Positions 62,084 through 64,000 of a stretch of DNA of 64,000 bases are shown here, piece by piece. The DNA lies in contig CAVVOX010000004.1 of assembly GCA_963749875.1 (NCBI GenBank), positions 310,001-374,000 of the forward strand, in the 5' to 3' direction. Below the pieces are notes generated by a model. The model searched no databases, had not been told where the DNA came from, and worked only from the letters and a program-made list of their open reading frames with translations. Position numbers and translations under genes: made by a program. Position 1 is the first letter of the stretch, and each line of letters opens with the position of its first letter. The stretch comes from JAHQVI01 sp963749875. Lineage in GTDB: Bacteria > Pseudomonadota > Alphaproteobacteria > Rhizobiales > Rhodomicrobiaceae.

Positions 62084-62175
62084 TGGCGGAGTGGGAGGGA
62101 TTCGAACCCTCGATACGCGTTTCCACGTATGACGATTTAGCAAACCGTTGCCTTCAGCCGCTCGGCCACCACTCC
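62084..62175 (-). tRNA. tRNA-Ser (anticodon GCU)
   Basis: Minus strand begins GGAGTGGTGGCCGAGCGG and ends CCCACTCCGCCA, with CCA encoded. The acceptor stem GGAGTGG/CCACTCC pairs fully; the anticodon loop TTGCTAA carries GCT; the long variable arm (TACGTGGAAACGCGTA) is the class II type seen in tRNA-Ser; the T-arm contains GGTTCGAATCC. 92 nt. Its 3' end faces the IS66-containing island. Confidence 0.95.
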
Positions 62176-62463
62176 AAGACGATATATCGGGATTTGAGGC
62201 CCTCGCCAGCACGCGATCAGGTGCTGTCGTCAACCCGTGTTATAAAAGCATTCCGCGCGGCATCGCAAGCCTCATCGGCCAAATCGCACACGGCTTTTGC
62301 GCGCCGAATGCGCCGCTGCACCGCGTCGGGCGTCCGGAGGCGGTCTGTCTCCGGCAATCCGCAAGGCCGCGCGATCCAGGGAAGCGAAGAGCGCTTGTGG
62401 TTGCCGCGCGAGGCGCGCTAAGGATGGCGCCGGTTCAGCAATTCGACAAATTGATCAAGACAG

Positions 62464-62982
62464 ATGACGGAACGTCGGAGCGAAAATCAGAAGACGCGCG
62501 GCTATTTCGGCATCGGCGCGGAGCGAATTTCCAAGCCGCTCAATCTCGGCAATCTGATCCGGTCGGCCCATGCTTTCGGCGCGAGCTTCGTCTTCACTGT
62601 CGGCGCTCATCCGCGGGCGCTGGATTTCTCCTCCGATACGTCCAAGTCGCTCGGCCGCATCCCCTATTACCATTGGGAAACGGTTGACGAGGTCTGCCTG
62701 CCGAAAGAGTGCCGGCTGGTCGGCATCGAGCTGATCGATGAGTCGGAGGACTTGCCGAGCTTTCGCCATCCGATGAAGGCGGCCTATGTCCTGGGGCCGG
62801 AAAAGGGCGCGCTCTCGCCCGAGCTCGTGGCGCGCTGCGACCACCTTGTCCGTATACCGACGCAGTTCTCGATCAATGTTGCAATGGCCGGCGCCATCGT
62901 TATGTATGACAGGGTTCGCACTTTGGGACGATTCGCCCCTCGCCCGCTGGTGCTCGGGAAGTCACGCCTGTTACCGGAATGA
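62464..62982 (+). CDS. SpoU/TrmH-family RNA methyltransferase
   Basis: A 172-aa SPOUT-fold 2'-O-methyltransferase. Motif 1 region ISKPLNLGNLIRSAHAFGA, motif 2 AAYVLGPEKGALSPEL and motif 3 RIPTQFSINVAMAGAIVMYD form the trefoil-knot SAM site. Smaller than TrmH proper; an uncharacterised tRNA/rRNA methyltransferase of this family, target unknown. ATG 62464; RBS weak. The 288 bp between it and tRNA-Ser hold no gene I can support. Confidence 0.88.
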   Translation: MTERRSENQKTRGYFGIGAERISKPLNLGNLIRSAHAFGASFVFTVGAHPRALDFSSDTSKSLGRIPYYHWETVDEVCLPKECRLVGIELIDESEDLPSFRHPMKAAYVLGPEKGALSPELVARCDHLVRIPTQFSINVAMAGAIVMYDRVRTLGRFAPRPLVLGKSRLLPE

Positions 62983-63080
62983 TGAAGAGTTGGTAATTTT
63001 GCGTTGGCCGTCTGGCCAAGCAAGTTTCAAATCGTTATAGGTAACGCGTTGAAAGTGAAAGAATGCGGAGGCCTCGAAGG

Positions 63081-63593
63081 ATGCGACTCGCGTCTGCCTG
63101 CATAATTGCCAGCCTGCTGTGCGCCACCTCGCCAGCATTTGCGCAAACGGCGAAGCTTCTCAAGACGTTCGACGATTGGCAGGTTTTCGTGCATGAAGCG
63201 AACGATGAAAAGGTGTGCTTTGCCGCTTCTGCGCCGACATCAACCTCGCCGAAGGGCGTCAATCGCGGCTCGATCTTTCTTTACCTGACGACATGGCAAA
63301 AGGACGGTGTGAAAAACGAGTTGAGCGTTAAGGTGGGATATACGCTCAAGCCGGAAAGCACGCCGGTCGTCTCCGTAGGGTCCGAGAATTTCGAGCTCTA
63401 CCCAAAAGACGACAAGGCTTTCATGCGCGACCCCGCCGAGGAGCGCAAACTCGTCGAAGCCATGCGTAAAGGCTCGAGCTTGACGATGAAGGGCGTCTCC
63501 ACCCGGGGAACCGATACGGAAGACAAATATTCGCTGATCGGCCTGACAGCGGCTCTCAATCATATCGAGCAGATCTGCCCCGCGGGGACCTGA
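63081..63593 (+). CDS. IalB-like invasion-associated locus B protein
   Basis: A 170-aa secreted protein: signal peptide (ASACIIASLLCATSPAFAQ) followed by a domain of the IalB family (FDDWQVFVHEANDEKVCFA, IFLYLTTWQKDGVKNELSVK, MRKGSSLTMKGVSTRGTDT). Despite the name, such proteins are common in free-living alphaproteobacteria; function unknown, periplasmic. Start at 63081 is chosen because GGAGG stands 10 nt upstream; 63063 is possible. Typical neighbour of rlmN in Hyphomicrobiales. Confidence 0.85.
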   Translation: MRLASACIIASLLCATSPAFAQTAKLLKTFDDWQVFVHEANDEKVCFAASAPTSTSPKGVNRGSIFLYLTTWQKDGVKNELSVKVGYTLKPESTPVVSVGSENFELYPKDDKAFMRDPAEERKLVEAMRKGSSLTMKGVSTRGTDTEDKYSLIGLTAALNHIEQICPAGT

Positions 63594-63829
63594 CACCGGC
63601 CTCGGTCAGGTGCGCTGGTCCCATTGAGAAGCACGCCGCGCAAGACGGCAGGCATTCGGGCCTGCGAGCATGGTGTGTCCGGCTGAATTCGGCGGCTGCA
63701 ACTATGTTCGGCCAGCGATTGGCAGATGTCCCTCCTTGATCGGCGCCGCTGCAACACCTAATAAATTGCCAGAAGCATCTCCCTAGAACGCGGGTTGATC
63801 TAGCGTTTCGATTGGGGCTGAACTTTCGC

Positions 63830-64000
63830 ATGAGCGCCGTCATCGATAAAAAGGCTGCCGAAATGGCTGCGCACCGTGCTGACGTCGCGTGCGAGGCAGA
63901 GAACATGCCCGCAGCGCAGCGCTCTCTGCTCGGCCTGTCGCGCACCGAACTGCATGAGCTGCTCGGCAGTGTCAACGTGCCGGAGCGCCAGCGCAAAATG
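63830..64000 (+). CDS. rlmN: 23S rRNA (A2503-C2)-methyltransferase RlmN, N-terminal part
   Basis: The frame opens at ATG 63830 and runs off the right edge (57 codons). It contains SLLGLSRTELHELLGSVNVP and ERQRKM, the conserved lead of RlmN (LVGLSREEL...VPERQIKMR). The radical-SAM motif CxxxCxxC lies beyond the window. RlmN methylates A2503 of 23S rRNA and A37 of some tRNAs. Position next to the IalB-like gene agrees with this call. Confidence 0.8.
   Translation, partial: MSAVIDKKAAEMAAHRADVACEAENMPAAQRSLLGLSRTELHELLGSVNVPERQRKM

Noticed and set aside
62220..62420. Possible minus-strand ORF ending in DLADEACDAARNAFI between tRNA-Ser and the RNA methyltransferase
   Set aside because: The frame is limited upstream by TAG and has only a TTG or GTG to start from, with no RBS. 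It looks coding-like for about 40 codons but I cannot support it.

Overview
The window looks like a chromosomal segment of a GC-rich alphaproteobacterium, most likely Hyphomicrobiales (Rhizobiales) or a close relative. The basis is gene content and order read by eye, not a database search: secA beside a parvulin-type isomerase, argJ and a Nudix hydrolase; accA-xerD divergent from aroK-aroB; a RegB/RegA (ActS/ActR) redox pair; an IalB-like protein just before rlmN; glnK-amtB; and two genes of the ethylmalonyl-CoA pathway (ecm and a malyl-CoA lyase). Together with a PHB depolymerase these suggest a heterotroph that assimilates C2 units and stores polyhydroxybutyrate.

Layout. 1-2.5 kb: small regulators (DUF6456-like, DnaA-domain-IV-like, XRE, PAS). 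2.6-10.9 kb: frameshifted ethylmalonyl-CoA mutase, stress membrane protein, YgjP-type metallopeptidase, PHB depolymerase, SCO protein and an ABC exporter. 11-18.8 kb: RegB/RegA, a fused 5-oxoprolinase, an enoyl-CoA hydratase-like protein and a MipA/OmpV porin. 19-25.5 kb: a cytochrome P450, a RimB-RimK fusion, decayed bioN/bioY and a two-component system. 25.5-35.5 kb: DegP/HtrA (frameshifted), a second trypsin-like protease, Psd, an Atm1-type ABC exporter, MutT, ArgJ and a parvulin. 35.9-50.6 kb: SecA, two YafK-type L,D-transpeptidases, AccA, XerD, AroK, AroB, HspQ, malyl-CoA lyase, AmtB-GlnK, DedA and DsbB. 50.8-57.4 kb: aldehyde dehydrogenase, DUF1491, DUF1254/DUF1214 pair, PBP1A and YcgN. 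57.5-62.2 kb: an accessory island with an IS5-family element inside a 38-codon membrane ORF, an IS66-family element and tRNA-Ser(GCU). 62.4-64 kb: an RNA methyltransferase, IalB-like protein and the start of rlmN.

Three things stand out. (1) A family of short, partly palindromic intergenic repeats ends in TAGCGC, and at five places the terminal TAG is the stop codon of the adjacent gene. (2) Seven single-site frameshifts hit five genes (ecm, bioN, degP, an L,D-transpeptidase and IS66 tnpC three times). Such a density raises the question of sequence error versus real decay; the truncated bioY beside bioN argues for genuine loss there. (3) Several compact gene architectures deserve a look: RimB-RimK as one polypeptide, a DnaA-domain-IV-only protein separated by one in-frame TAG from a DUF6456-like gene, and a conserved-looking 46-aa membrane protein upstream of xerD. 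I found no CRISPR array, no obvious defence island, no prophage and no convincing new multi-gene system.
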